Assembly: GCA_963730305.1 (NCBI GenBank)
Contig: CAVSRB010000005.1
Coordinates: 1 to 64,000 of the forward strand
DNA: 64,000 nt
Source: CAMYMQ01 sp963730305
Lineage (GTDB): Bacteria > Pseudomonadota > Alphaproteobacteria > Bin65
Reading direction: 5' to 3'
A program made the translations under genes and the position numbers. This document shows positions 46,292 through 58,086 of this stretch, piece by piece. The notes under the pieces were generated by a model, which searched no databases, was not told the DNA's origin, and was given only the letters and a program-made list of their open reading frames with translations. The stretch's first letter is position 1. Each line of letters opens with the position of its first letter.

Positions 46292-46621
46292 ATGGTAGCG
46301 CTGGAAAAGGCCGATATCGAGGAGCTGGAACGCAACGCCGAGGCGGCGAGCGCCCTGCTCAAGGCGATGAGCAACGAGCGCCGGCTGTTGATCATGTGTC
46401 ACCTCGCCGGCGGCGAGAGCTCGGTCGGCGACCTCGAACGCCGCGTCGGCCTCAGCCAGTCGGCCCTGTCGCAGCATCTCGCGGTGCTGCGCGACAAGGA
46501 TCTGGTGGCGACCCGCCGCGAGGCCCAGACGATCTACTACCGGCTCGCCAGCCGCGAGGCCGAGGCGATCATGTCGACGCTGTGGGACCTCTATTGCGGC
46601 CCGGGCAGCGCAAAGCCCTGA
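46292..46621 (+). CDS. ArsR-family transcriptional regulator
   Basis: A 109-residue winged-helix regulator: ALLKAMSNERRLLIMCHLAGGESSVGDLERRVGLSQSALSQHLAVLRDKDLVATRREAQTIYYRL is a full ArsR DNA-binding domain. The metal-binding CVC motif is absent. Two Cys (in IMCHLAGG and LYCGPG) are spaced like those of sulfide- or redox-sensing members such as BigR/SqrR, so control by sulfur chemistry next to the sulfite dehydrogenase is plausible (inference). A/T-rich bases and GGAGG precede the ATG. Confidence 0.83.
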   Translation: MVALEKADIEELERNAEAASALLKAMSNERRLLIMCHLAGGESSVGDLERRVGLSQSALSQHLAVLRDKDLVATRREAQTIYYRLASREAEAIMSTLWDLYCGPGSAKP

Positions 46622-46702
46622 CCGGACGCGCTTCGGCGCGCTTCTCGTGCGACCCGTGATCGTGCTACGCGTGGCCCGACGGCTGGCCAACGGGAGGCGG
46701 AT

Positions 46703-47854
46703 ATGAGCGGCTACACCATTCCCTGGGAGACCGAGGACGTCGCCATCGCGCGCAAATCGGCGAAGCGCTTCTTCGAACAGGAATTCGCGCCCAAGGTCGA
46801 CGGCTGGATCCGCCAGGGCAAGGTCGACCGCGAGGCCTGGGACAAGGCGGGCGAGGCCGGCATCAACTGCGCCAGCGTTCCCGAGGAATACGGCGGCGCG
46901 GGCGGCAGCTTCGCCCACGAGGCGGCGATCATCGAGGAGCTGGAGAAGTCCGGCGTCGGCATCAACTTCGGCCACGTCGTCCACTCGACCATCAACGCCC
47001 ACTACATCCTCGCCTACGGCACCGAGGACCAGAAGCAGCGGTGGCTGCCCAAGATGGCGACCGGCGAGATGGTCACCGCGATCGCGATGACCGAGCCCGG
47101 CGCCGGGTCGGACCTCCAGGGCGTGCGCACCACGGCGCGCAAGGACGGCAACCAGTATGTCGTCAACGGCGCCAAGACCTTCATCACCAACGGCCAGCAC
47201 GCCGACATGATCCTGGTGGTGGCCAAGACCGGCGACGGCAAGCCGTCGGAGAACATCTCGCTGATCGCGGTCGAGACCGAGGGCGCCGACGGCTTCCGCC
47301 GGGGCCGCAACCTGGAGAAGATGGGCTGCAAGGGCTCTGACACCTCCGAGCTGTTCTTCGACGACGTGCGCGTGCCGCCCGAGAATATCCTCGGCGGCGA
47401 GGAGGGGCGGGGCTTCGTCCAGCTCATGCAGCAGCTCCCCCAGGAGCGGCTCGGCATCTCCGTCGGCGCGGTCGCCGCGATCGAGCGCGCGGTCGACCTC
47501 ACCACCGAATACGTCAAGGAACGCAAGGCCTTCGGCCAGCGCATCATGGACTTTCAGAACACCAAGTTCGTGCTCGCCGAGTGCAAGACCGAGGCGCACA
47601 TCGCCCGGGTCTTCCTCGACAACCTGATCATGCGCCACCTCGAGGGCGAACTCGACAGCGCCACCGCCTCGATGGCCAAATGGTGGACGACCCAGAAGCA
47701 GAACGAGATCATCGACCGTTGCCTGCAGCTGTTCGGCGGCTTCGGCTACATGACCGAGTATCCGATCTCGCGCATGTATACCGACGCCCGGGTCCAGAAG
47801 ATCTACGGCGGCAGCAACGAGATCATGAAGGAGCTGATCAGCCGCACGCTCTGA
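46703..47854 (+). CDS. Acyl-CoA dehydrogenase
   Basis: A 383-residue flavoprotein with all family landmarks: N-terminal helical domain, ITEPGAGSDLQG-type motif (IAMTEPGAGSDLQGVRTTA), VVNGAKTFITNG, and GSDTSELFFDDVRVP. The C-terminal FGQRIMDFQNTKFVLAECKTE and CLQLFGGFGYMTEYPISRMYTDARVQKIYGGSNEIMKELI segments carry the catalytic-base region (Tyr-Gly-Gly-Ser-Asn-Glu). It makes the trans-enoyl-CoA. GGAGG before the ATG. The following 2OG oxygenase starts 13 bases downstream. Confidence 0.92.
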   Translation: MSGYTIPWETEDVAIARKSAKRFFEQEFAPKVDGWIRQGKVDREAWDKAGEAGINCASVPEEYGGAGGSFAHEAAIIEELEKSGVGINFGHVVHSTINAHYILAYGTEDQKQRWLPKMATGEMVTAIAMTEPGAGSDLQGVRTTARKDGNQYVVNGAKTFITNGQHADMILVVAKTGDGKPSENISLIAVETEGADGFRRGRNLEKMGCKGSDTSELFFDDVRVPPENILGGEEGRGFVQLMQQLPQERLGISVGAVAAIERAVDLTTEYVKERKAFGQRIMDFQNTKFVLAECKTEAHIARVFLDNLIMRHLEGELDSATASMAKWWTTQKQNEIIDRCLQLFGGFGYMTEYPISRMYTDARVQKIYGGSNEIMKELISRTL

Positions 47855-47867
47855 CCGGAGGAAAGGC

Positions 47868-48902
47868 ATGGCAACCAGCACCGAGGACGGCATTCCCGTC
47901 ATCGACGTCAGCGGCATCCACGCGGGCAAGAACGGGGCGGGCAAGAACGGGGCGACCGGAAATGGGGCGGCCGGCGACGCCGCCGCGCTCGCCGCCATCG
48001 GCCGACAGATCGCCGCGGCCTGCCGGGACACCGGCTTCTTCTACATCGCCGGCCACGGCGTGCCGGACGCGTTGGTCGACGGCGTGTTCGAGGCCAACCG
48101 GACCTTCCACGCCCGGGCCGAAGCGGAGAAGCTGCCGTTGAAGCTCAACGCCTGGCACCGCGGCTACCAGCCGATGGCGAGCACCAGGATGACCTCGTCG
48201 CTGCGCTTCGCGCCGGCGACCATGCCCAATCAGCTCGAATCCTTCATCATCCGGGACGCGGTCGCCGAGAGCGACCCGCGCTTCAAGCGCGAACCCTTCT
48301 TCGGCCCGAACCAGTGGCCCGACGATCCGGTCTTCCGCGCGCGGGTCGAGGGCTACCACACCGCGCTGCGGGTGCTCGCCGGCGATCTGCTGCCGGCCTT
48401 CGCCTGCGCGGTCGGCAATGCGCCCGACTATTTCGACCGCTTCTTCGACCCGCCGTCGACGACCCTGCGGCTGGTCCACTATCCGCCGCACCCGCCGAAC
48501 GCCTCGCCCGACCATATCGGCATCTATCCGCACACCGATTATGGCTTCTTCACGATCCTGGCGCAGGACGATGTCGGCGGGCTCGAGATCCAGCGGGTCG
48601 ACGGCCGCTGGATCGAGGCGCCGCACATCCCGGGCACCTTCGTGATGAACATCGGCGACGCCATGGCGCGCTGGACCAACGACGTGTTCAATTCCAGCCC
48701 GCATCGCGTGATCAACAAGTCGACGACCCGCGACCGCTATTCGGTGGCGCTGTTCTTCGATCCCAACTACGGCGCGACGATCGAGTGCCTCGACGGCTTC
48801 GCCGACACGCCCGCGGACGTCCGCCACCTGCCCATCCGCTATCTCGACTACTACCGCGAGCGGATGGACAGCAACCACCCCGACCGGGCGCCCGCCGACT
48901 GA
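47868..48902 (+). CDS. 2-oxoglutarate/Fe(II) oxygenase, isopenicillin N synthase-like
   Basis: A 344-residue member of the isopenicillin N synthase/gibberellin oxidase group. The N-terminal DIOX_N domain starts IPVIDVSGIH...RDTGFFYIAGHGVP. The Fe triad is His-x-Asp in YPHTDYGFFTILAQDD and His in SPHRVIN, with the 2-oxoglutarate Arg in DRYSVALF. A short tandem GKNGA repeat near residue 25 is an insertion in the first loop. Its job is probably hydroxylation or desaturation of a small organic acid; substrate unknown. Co-directional with the acyl-CoA dehydrogenase. Confidence 0.86.
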   Translation: MATSTEDGIPVIDVSGIHAGKNGAGKNGATGNGAAGDAAALAAIGRQIAAACRDTGFFYIAGHGVPDALVDGVFEANRTFHARAEAEKLPLKLNAWHRGYQPMASTRMTSSLRFAPATMPNQLESFIIRDAVAESDPRFKREPFFGPNQWPDDPVFRARVEGYHTALRVLAGDLLPAFACAVGNAPDYFDRFFDPPSTTLRLVHYPPHPPNASPDHIGIYPHTDYGFFTILAQDDVGGLEIQRVDGRWIEAPHIPGTFVMNIGDAMARWTNDVFNSSPHRVINKSTTRDRYSVALFFDPNYGATIECLDGFADTPADVRHLPIRYLDYYRERMDSNHPDRAPAD

Positions 48903-48908
48903 CGCGCG

Positions 48909-48927
48909 GCGCCGGTCCCGCCGGCGC
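48909..48927 (+). terminator. Hairpin after the 2OG oxygenase
   Basis: GCGCCGG (48909-48915) and CCGGCGC (48921-48927) pair perfectly over TCCCG, 7 bases after the stop, followed by TTC. No T-run, so termination is only likely. Confidence 0.45.
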
Positions 48928-48939
48928 TTCACGCACCCG

Positions 48940-48958
48940 CCATGCCCCCGGGGCATGG
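48940..48958. promoter_or_regulatory. Perfect 9-bp inverted repeat upstream of the molybdenum hydroxylase
   Basis: CCATGCCCC, one base, GGGGCATGG: a 19-base palindrome about 75 bases before the molybdenum hydroxylase start. It could be an operator or part of the end of the upstream transcript. No regulator gene lies beside it. Confidence 0.4.
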
Positions 48959-49031
48959 CCGCGGCGCGGCCGCGCGTGCTATGTCTCCTGCCGAACCGCC
49001 CCTTTCCCCGTTTCCGGATCGTTTGTTGGCC

Positions 49032-51374
<2,343 letters not shown>

Positions 51375-51431
51375 CTCTGATTGCCGGCGCGTCCGACGGC
51401 CAGACCGGGCTGTTGTTTGGGTATTTCCCGT

Positions 51432-51570
51432 CATCCTATCCTTCGAGACGGCCGCTTCGCGGCTCCTCAGGATGAAGGGACTTGGCCGACGTCAAGCAAG
51501 CCCGCCATCTGCCGAGAAATCCTTCATCCTGAGGAGCGCCCGCAGGGCGCGTCTCGAAGGATGGGATGAC
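51432..51570. repeat. Inverted pair of mosaic palindromic (REP-like) elements, second locus
   Basis: Unit A (51432-51478) reads CATCCT..TCCTTCGAGACGG, an internal palindrome GCCGCTTCGCGGC, then CTCCTCAGGATGAAGG. Unit B (51521-51570) is the reverse (CCTTCATCCTGAGGAGCG ... GTCTCGAAGGATG). The outer arms TCCTTCGA/TCGAAGGA and CAGGATGAAG/CTTCATCCTG match the pair at 6469-6575. It lies in the 309-base gap between convergent genes, which holds nothing else I can name. Confidence 0.75.
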
Positions 51571-51683
51571 GGACCCGGACCGAGCCCGTTGCAGGCGAAG
51601 AGCCGATCCGACAGCCCATCTGCGTGCGTCGTACCGGACCCGGATGCCATCCCGTCGGCGGCGCCGCATGGGGAATCATCGGT

Positions 51684-52472
51684 TCAGAACAGCGGCCCCT
51701 TGTTGATCATGCCGCCGTCGACGGTGACGATCGTCCCCGTCGTGTAGCCCGAGAGGTCGGAGGCGAGGAAGGCGGTCATGTCGGCGATCTCCGCCGTGGT
51801 CGCGGCGCGGCCGAATCCGAACGGGCCGAGGAATTCCTGGTAGCGGTCCTCGTCGCCGAACTGGTCGCGCGCCGCCTTCTTCATCATCGAGACCAGCTTC
51901 TCGGTCGCCACCGGGCCGGGGTTCAGCCCAACGACCCGCAGGCCGTCCTTGGGGCTGTCGCCGCCGAGCGCTCGGGTGAACGCCATCAGCGCGGCGTTGC
52001 CGGTGCTGCCGGCGATATAGTCCGACACCGGCTTCTCGCCGCCGTTGCCGATGATGTTGACGATCACGCCCGCGCCGCGCGCCTTCATGAAGGCGTAGAA
52101 GTGGCGGCACAGGTTGATGTAGCCGAACACCTTCAGGTCCCAGACCGCGCGCCACTGGGCCTCGTCGATCTCGTCGATCCGGCCCTTGGGGATCGCCCCG
52201 GCGGAGTTGATCAGGATGTCAGCGTCGCGGCACGCCTCGGCCAGTGTGGTCTGGTCTGCGCTGACGCTCAGGTCGAGCGGGAAGATCGCGACCGGGACGC
52301 CGTGAGCGCCCTCGATCTCCTTTTTCAGTTCGGCGAGCCGCGCCTCGTTGCGCGCCGACAGGTAGAGCGCGCAGCCCTCGGCGCCGAGCCGCTGCGCGAC
52401 GGCGCGGCCGATCCCCTCGGAAGCACCCGTGACCAGGGCCTTGCGCCCCTCCAGACCCAGTTCCAGCGCCAC
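51684..52472 (-). CDS. Short-chain dehydrogenase/reductase
   Basis: A 262-residue Rossmann enzyme. The cofactor motif is ALVTGASEGIGRAVAQRL, the NAG-type strand ILINSAGAIPKGRI and the active-site region NIIGNGGEKPVSDYIAGSTGNAALMAFTRAL. The family Tyr-x3-Lys motif is displaced: YIAGS has Tyr but the Lys is not at +4 (Tyr-Ile-Ala-Gly-Ser), so classical catalysis is doubtful. NPGPVATEKL and GYTTGTIVTVDGGM are the usual C-terminal motifs. Start at GTG 52472 with GAAGAGG upstream. Divergent from the hydantoinase operon, 105 bases apart. Confidence 0.85.
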   Translation of the reverse strand: MALELGLEGRKALVTGASEGIGRAVAQRLGAEGCALYLSARNEARLAELKKEIEGAHGVPVAIFPLDLSVSADQTTLAEACRDADILINSAGAIPKGRIDEIDEAQWRAVWDLKVFGYINLCRHFYAFMKARGAGVIVNIIGNGGEKPVSDYIAGSTGNAALMAFTRALGGDSPKDGLRVVGLNPGPVATEKLVSMMKKAARDQFGDEDRYQEFLGPFGFGRAATTAEIADMTAFLASDLSGYTTGTIVTVDGGMINKGPLF

Positions 52473-52577
52473 CGCGTCACCTCTTCGTTGCGTGCATGGC
52501 TGCCCGGCTTGCATCGCCGTGCGAAGGCGGGCATCTAAGCGTTTCCGGGGACTGCATGACAAGGAACGGGAGCGGGA

Positions 52578-54666
52578 ATGCGCTATGCGATCGGCATCGA
52601 CGTCGGCGGGACCTTCACCGACTTCCTGCTGCTCGACGACGGCGGCGCGGGGCGCATCTTCAAGGTGCTGTCGACCCCGGACGACCCGTCCGACGCCGTC
52701 GTGTCAGGCCTGGAGGAGATGGCCGCGGCGGACGGCCTGTCGCTGACCGACTTCCTGGGCGCGGTCGACCGCATCGTCCACGGCACGACGGTGACGACCA
52801 ACGCGGTGCTGACCGGCAACACCGTCCGGACCGGGCTCCTGACCACCCGCGGCTTCCGTGATGCGTTGCAGATGCGCCGGGGCATCCGCGAGAGGCTCTA
52901 CGACAACAAGTTCCTCGCGCCGGTGCCGGTGGTGCCGCGCTGGCTGCGCCTGCCGGTGACGCGAGCGGGTCGACGAGACCGGCGCCGAGCTGGAGCCGTT
53001 GTCTTCGGCGGACGTCGACGCCGCGATCGACGCCTTCGTGGCCGCCGGCGTCGAGGCGGTCGCGGTCAGCTTCATGCACGCCTACGCCAACCCCGACCAC
53101 GAGGCCGCCGCCCTGGAGCAGCTGAGGGAGCGGATGCCCGACGCCTACCTCTCGGCGTCGAGCGACATCCTGCCCCAGGTGCGCTTCTACGAGCGGACCA
53201 GCACCACGGTGCTCAACGCCGCGGTCGGCCCGATCCTCAAACGCTACCTCGACCGGCTGACCGGGCGCCTGGCGGACAACGGCTTCGCCGGCACGCTGCT
53301 GATCATGCAGTCGAACGGCGGCGTCACCGCGCCCGCGGTCGCCGCCGATCTGGCCGCTTCGACGCTGTTGTCCGGGCCGGCGGCGGGCCCGATCGCCGGC
53401 CGGGCGCTGGCGGCGCGGCACGGCCGCGACAGCTTCATCACCATCGACATGGGCGGCACCAGCTTCGAGGCGTCGATGGTGCGCGGCGGCGCGCCCGCGA
53501 TCACCACCTCGGCGACGGTCAACCGCTTCGCCATGGCGCTGCCGACCGCCGACATCAAGACGATCGGCGCGGGCGGCGGCTCTATCGCCTGGATCGACGG
53601 CGGCGGCCTGTTGCGCATGGGCCCGCAGAGCGCCGGGGCCAAGCCGGGGCCGGCCTGCTACGGCCTCGGCGGCGACGCGCCGACCTGCAGCGACGCCAAC
53701 CTGATCCTGGGCCTGCTCTCCGCCGACTTCTTCGCCGGCGGCCGGATCAGGCTCGACACGGAGCAGGCCGAGACCGCGATCCGCACCCGGGTCGCCGAGC
53801 CGCTGGGCATGAGCCTGGTCGAGGCGGCCGCGGGCATGTACCGGGTGATGAACGTCAACATGGCGTCGGCGATCCGCGAGATCTCGGTGGAACGGGGTTT
53901 CGATCCCCGGGACTTCCCGCTGATCTGCGCGGGCGGGGCGGGGGCGATCCACGCCGCGATGATCGCCCGCGAGCTGGGCATCGGCGAGATCGTCGTGCCG
54001 CGCGAGGCCTCGATCTTCTGCGCCTCGGGGATGATGCAGACCGACCTGCGCCACGACTACGTCCGCTCCTGCGCCGCGCCGCTGACGCCCGAGGGCCTGG
54101 ATCGCGCCCGCTTCGACGCCCTGTGGGCCGAGATGGCCGAGGACGGCCGGCGGACCCTGGCGGGCGAGGGCGTCGCCGGGGATCGCCAGCGCTTCGTGCC
54201 CGCGCTCGACCTGCGCTATCTCGGCCAATACCACGAGGTCCGGGTCGAGGACGTGCCCCAGGCGGCGCTCGACGATTTCGACCTCGCCGCGATCGCGGAC
54301 CTGTTCCACGCCGCCCACGACCGCCTCTACGGCTATTCGCTGAAGGAGGAGGGGACCGGGATCGAGCTGGTCAATCTCCGGCTCACCGCCTTCGGCATCA
54401 CCGACAAGCCCGAAGCGACGCCCGAACCGGAAGCCGACGCCGACCCGTCGGCGGCGAAGAAGGGCCGGCGGCCGGTCTATCTGGCGGACCAGGGAGACTT
54501 CGCCGAAGTGGCCGTGTTCGACGGCGACCTGCTGCGCCACGGCAACCGGCTCGCCGGGCCGGCGATCGTCGAGACCGTGGTGACGACGATCTTCGTGCCC
54601 CCCGGCTTCGGGCTCGCCGTCGATCCCTACCGCAACTGCATCCTCACCGACGGGGGAGCCGCATGA
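52578..54666 (+). CDS. Hydantoinase/oxoprolinase subunit A (one frameshift)
   Basis: With one C removed near 52962, 695 residues of the HyuA family: N-terminal ASKHA-type phosphate-binding motif GIDVGGTFTDFLLLDD, VHGTTVTTNAVLTGNT and TRGFRDALQMRRGIRERLYD. The second domain has TIDMGGTSFEASMVRGG, TADIKTIGAGGGSIAW and GPACYGLGGDAPT. It uses ATP to open a cyclic amide such as hydantoin or 5-oxoproline, working with subunit B. The corrected junction PVTERVDETGAELEP is the normal family sequence. ATGA overlap with the next gene. Confidence 0.86.
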
Positions 54667-56439
54667 CTTCGGACGACCGATACCCCGACTGTCGACCCCA
54701 TCCTCGCCTCGGTCATCCAGCGGCGGCTCAAGTCGATCACCGAGGAGATGGGCCTGACCCTGCTGCGCACGACGCGGTCGCCGATCCTCAACGAGGCGCG
54801 CGACTTCGTCACCGGCCTCTACGACGCCGACGGCGATATGCTCGAGCAGACCGAATACATCCCGGTGCTCGCCTTCGCGCTGCAGCCGGCCTGCAAGCAG
54901 GTGATCGCCTTCTTCGGCGACGACATCCATCCCGGCGACGTCATCCTGCACAACGACGTCTTCTCCGGCGGCAACCAGAACAACGACGTCGCCGTGTTCC
55001 GGCCGGTCTTCCACGGCGACACCCTGGTCGCCTGGTCGGCGTGCAAGGGCCATCAGGCCGACATCGGCGGCGCCGTCGCCGGCGGCTACAACCCGGAGGC
55101 GCGCGAGGTCTGGCAGGAGGCGCTGCGCATCCCGCCGCTCAAGATCTACGACCGTGGCACCCTGCGCCGCGACGTCTGGGGCATGGTCTTCGCCAACATC
55201 CGCTATCCGATCGTCCAGGAGGATATCCGCGCCCAGATCGGCGGCACGGTGGTCGGCGAACGGGGCATCCGCGAGCTGGTCGAGCGCTATGGGCTCGAAT
55301 CGTTCCTGGCCCACAAGACCTACCTGTTCGACCGCACCGAGGCGATGGTCGCGGCCGAGATCGAGGGCATCCCCGACGGCGTCTACAAGGGGCAGAGCAC
55401 GGTCTATTACGACGGCGTCACCGACGGCAGCGAGATGCTGATCGACCTCGCGGTGACGGTCGCGGGCGGGGAGGTGACCTTCGACTTCACCGGCACCGCG
55501 CCGCAGACGCCGGGCTTCGTCAACGCGCCCTTCTCGGCGACCGCCTCGGCGCTGATGCTGACCTTCCTGATGCTGATCAACCCGGACATCCCGCACAACG
55601 CCGGGCTGTTGCGCCGGGTCAAGATCGTCAACCCCGAGGGCAGCTTCCTCAACGCGTCCTTCCCGGCGGCGACCACCTTCGGCAACTCGATCACCGGGCC
55701 GACCTCGGACGCGATCTTCCGCGCCTTCGCCGAGGCGCTGCCACAGATGGTCTCGGCCGGCTGGAACCGTGCGCTCAACGTCGGCGTCACCGGCCACGAC
55801 CCGCGCAAGGACCGGCCCTTCGTCGACATCCTGTTCCTGGCGCTCAAGGGCGGCTCGGGGGCGACCTGGCAGGCCGACGGCTACGACCATATCGGCCTGA
55901 TCAACTGCGCCGGCGGCATCCTGGCGCAGGACTACGAGATGTTCGAGATCCAGAACCCGGTGCGGCTGGTCCGCCACGAATACGACCCGGATTCGGCCGG
56001 CGCCGGCCGCTGGCGCGGCGGCCTGGGCATCGAGACCGAGTTCCGCATCGAGGGCGAGAAGGTGACGGCGGTGGCGTTCGGCGACGGCGTCGAAGAGGGC
56101 GCGCGCGCCTTCGGCCTGTTCGGGGGCAAGGACGGCACCGCCAACACCGCCGTGTTCCGCCAGCCGGACGGCGCCGAGCGGGTGCCCAAGACCAAGCAGA
56201 TCCTGCGCGACATCCCGACCGGGACGGTGTTCATCCAGAAGGCGGGCGGCGGCGGCGGCTACGGCGACCCGTTCGAGCGGCCGGCCGAAATCGTGCTCGA
56301 CGACGTGCGCAACGGGCTGGTGTCGATCGACGCGGCGCGGGCCGACTATGGCGTGGTCGTCGACCCGGCGACACTGACCGTCGACGAGGCTGCGACGCGC
56401 CAGGCTAGGGGACAGGGATCGAGGGGACAGGGAACATGA
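54663..56439 (+). CDS. Hydantoinase/oxoprolinase subunit B (one frameshift)
   Basis: Subunit B of 591 residues when read from the ATG at 54663 that overlaps the subunit A stop, with one extra base removed near 54678-54681. The repaired N-terminus DPILASVIQRRLKSITEEMGLTLLRTTRSPILNEARDFVTGLYD is the family start. Later hallmarks are HPGDVILHNDVFSGGNQNNDV, CKGHQADIGG, and the Gly-rich end AGGGGGYGDPFERP. Without repair the first in-frame ATG is 54748. The C-terminal tail RQARGQGSRGQGT ends in a short tandem repeat that also forms the next gene's ribosome-site region. Confidence 0.87.
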
Positions 56440-56849
56440 GCAAGGTCGAAGTCGATCACATCGGGGTCGTCGTCGACGACCTCGACGCGGCGGTCGAGCG
56501 CTACACGGCGATCCTCGGTCCGCCGGCCAAGCGGGTCGAGCTGGAGGACGTCGGCCTGCGGGTCGCCGAGTTCGAGACCGCCAACGTCACCATCGAGCTG
56601 ATCCAGTATGCCGGCGACAAGGCCGCCTTCGCCAAGGAGGTCATGGGCGAGGCGGTCGGGCTCAACCACGTCTCGCTGCGCGTCGGCGACCTGGCCGGGA
56701 GCCTCGACGCCGCGCGCCGGTCGGGGTTGCGGGTCCAGGACGGCTTTCCCCGGCGCGGGGCCCATGGCGAGGTCGCCTTCTTCGAACGCGACACGTCGAC
56801 CGGGCTGCTGCTCGAATTCTGCGAGCCGGACGCATCGCACGAGCCCTGA
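56436..56849 (+). CDS. VOC-family protein, methylmalonyl-CoA epimerase-like
   Basis: A 137-residue single-repeat VOC protein: VDHIGVVVDDLDAAVERYTAILG with metal His8, then VTIELIQYAGD with a metal Glu, LNHVSLRVGDLAGSLDAARRSG and a second Glu in LLLEFCEP. This spacing resembles methylmalonyl-CoA epimerases and lactoylglutathione lyases. It overlaps the end of subunit B (ATGA), so it belongs to the hydantoinase operon and may racemise the substrate or product (inference). Confidence 0.83.
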   Translation: MSKVEVDHIGVVVDDLDAAVERYTAILGPPAKRVELEDVGLRVAEFETANVTIELIQYAGDKAAFAKEVMGEAVGLNHVSLRVGDLAGSLDAARRSGLRVQDGFPRRGAHGEVAFFERDTSTGLLLEFCEPDASHEP

Positions 56850-56944
56850 CGGCGCGCCGCCGCGCCCGCCGCCGTTAACCTTCGGGAAATCGGGCGTCCC
56901 TAAGCTCTCGCCGACGTTACGGAAACGGCGAAAGGCGCGCCCGC

Positions 56945-57400
56945 GTGGACATCGAACTCGATCCTGCTGACAATCCGGTCCCGCAGGCCCGGCCCGGCAC
57001 CCTGACCCGCGCCTACGAGCCGGTCGAGGCGCGCCGGGGCCGGACCGATCCGGGCGCCGTCCCGCGCCTGTGGCACCGGCTCGGCAGCCGCCTCAATTTC
57101 CGTGTCGAGAATCTGGGCCGCGGTGCGGCGATCACCGGCATCCGGCTGTCGCCGCTGCCGCCGGGCGCGCTGGTCGACTGGAACAAGGCGCTGCCGGCGT
57201 CGCTGTCCTTCGAGGGCGCCGGGCTGGCGATCACCGGTCCGACCCGGCGCGGCATCCTCGACATGCTGGCCTCGGTACGGATCGCGCTGCCGCGCTCCGA
57301 ATCCGAGCATCCCGAGCTCGTGCTGGAGATCGCGATGCGGATCGACGGTGCGGAAACGACCGCGGTGACCACGGTCGCGCTCAGCGATTCCGCCCATTAG
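56945..57400 (+). CDS. Hypothetical protein
   Basis: A 151-residue protein I do not recognise, starting at GTG 56945. It has no signal peptide or membrane segment. The second half looks like beta strands (FRVENLGRGAAITGIRLSPLPPGALVDW...LVLEIAMRIDGAETTAVTTVAL), suggesting a beta-sandwich. Composition and codon use match the neighbours, and the frame is kept over 150 codons. Alone on the plus strand, 16 bases from the convergent pentapeptide gene. Confidence 0.55.
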   Translation: MDIELDPADNPVPQARPGTLTRAYEPVEARRGRTDPGAVPRLWHRLGSRLNFRVENLGRGAAITGIRLSPLPPGALVDWNKALPASLSFEGAGLAITGPTRRGILDMLASVRIALPRSESEHPELVLEIAMRIDGAETTAVTTVALSDSAH

Positions 57401-57415
57401 CGCGCCCGGCGCGGC

Positions 57416-57904
57416 TCAGCCGAGCGCGGCGCCCTCCAAGCCCAGCGTGCCGTCCAGGGTGGCGCCGCTGAGATCGGCGCCCTCGATTGCGGCGCGGTAG
57501 AGGTCCGCGCCCGACAGGTCGGCCCCGGCCAGGTCCGCGTCGCGCAGGTCGGCGTGGTGCAGCTCGGCGCCGCTCATCCGTGCCCCGCGCAGGCTGGCGC
57601 GGGACAGCACGGTCCGGTGCATGAAGGCGCCGGTCAGGTCGGCCCCGGTCAGGTCGGCGTCGCTCAGCTCGGCCCGGATCAGCTCCGCCCCGCGCAGCCG
57701 GGCGCCGGCGAAGTCCGCGCCCTGCAGGGTGAAGCCGTGGAACTGCCGGCCGTCGAGGTTGCAGTTGCGGAAATCGGCCCGCGCGCCGCTCTTGCCGCCG
57801 CTCAGCAGCCAGGTCATGTGCGCCTCGAGGGTCGCCTGGAAGGCCGCGTCGTCGAGCGCCGCCGCCCGGTCGCCGCCGTCCCGCGCGTCGGGATGTGTCG
57901 TCAT
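57416..57904 (-). CDS. Pentapeptide-repeat protein, cytoplasmic
   Basis: A 162-residue protein with an N-terminal helical stretch (FQATLEAHMTWLLSGGKSG) followed by about 20 pentapeptide units of A(D/N)LxG/FxG type (GADFAGARLRGAELIRAELSDADLTGADLTG and onward), forming a right-handed quadrilateral helix of five turns. No signal peptide; AGGAGG precedes the ATG at 57904. The opening EAHMTWLLSGG...RADFRNCNLDGRQFHG is shared with many small bacterial pentapeptide proteins of unknown function. Divergent from the RND genes. Confidence 0.85.
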   Translation of the reverse strand: MTTHPDARDGGDRAAALDDAAFQATLEAHMTWLLSGGKSGARADFRNCNLDGRQFHGFTLQGADFAGARLRGAELIRAELSDADLTGADLTGAFMHRTVLSRASLRGARMSGAELHHADLRDADLAGADLSGADLYRAAIEGADLSGATLDGTLGLEGAALG

Positions 57905-58086
57905 CGGTGCCTCCTGTCGGGGTCGCCCCCTGGGTGTATCGCCCTGTCGAGCCGGGCGCAATCGGCGCGAACCCGGCGCGGGCGCGACACCAATTGCGTT
58001 GAAACTGGGGCAAAAGTGCGTATTTGTCAGCGAATGCTCGTATGCGACGAGGCGAGGGGCCGCGTTTGCGATGTACCCGGTGGTGA

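Noticed and set aside
52578..54680. Programmed frameshifting in hyuA/hyuB
   Set aside because: No slippery sequence or stimulatory hairpin, and the same one-base gain occurs in unrelated genes.
52660..55977. Antisense 1100-codon frame opposite hyuA and hyuB
   Set aside because: No recognisable domain, and the plus-strand hydantoinase motifs explain the sequence.
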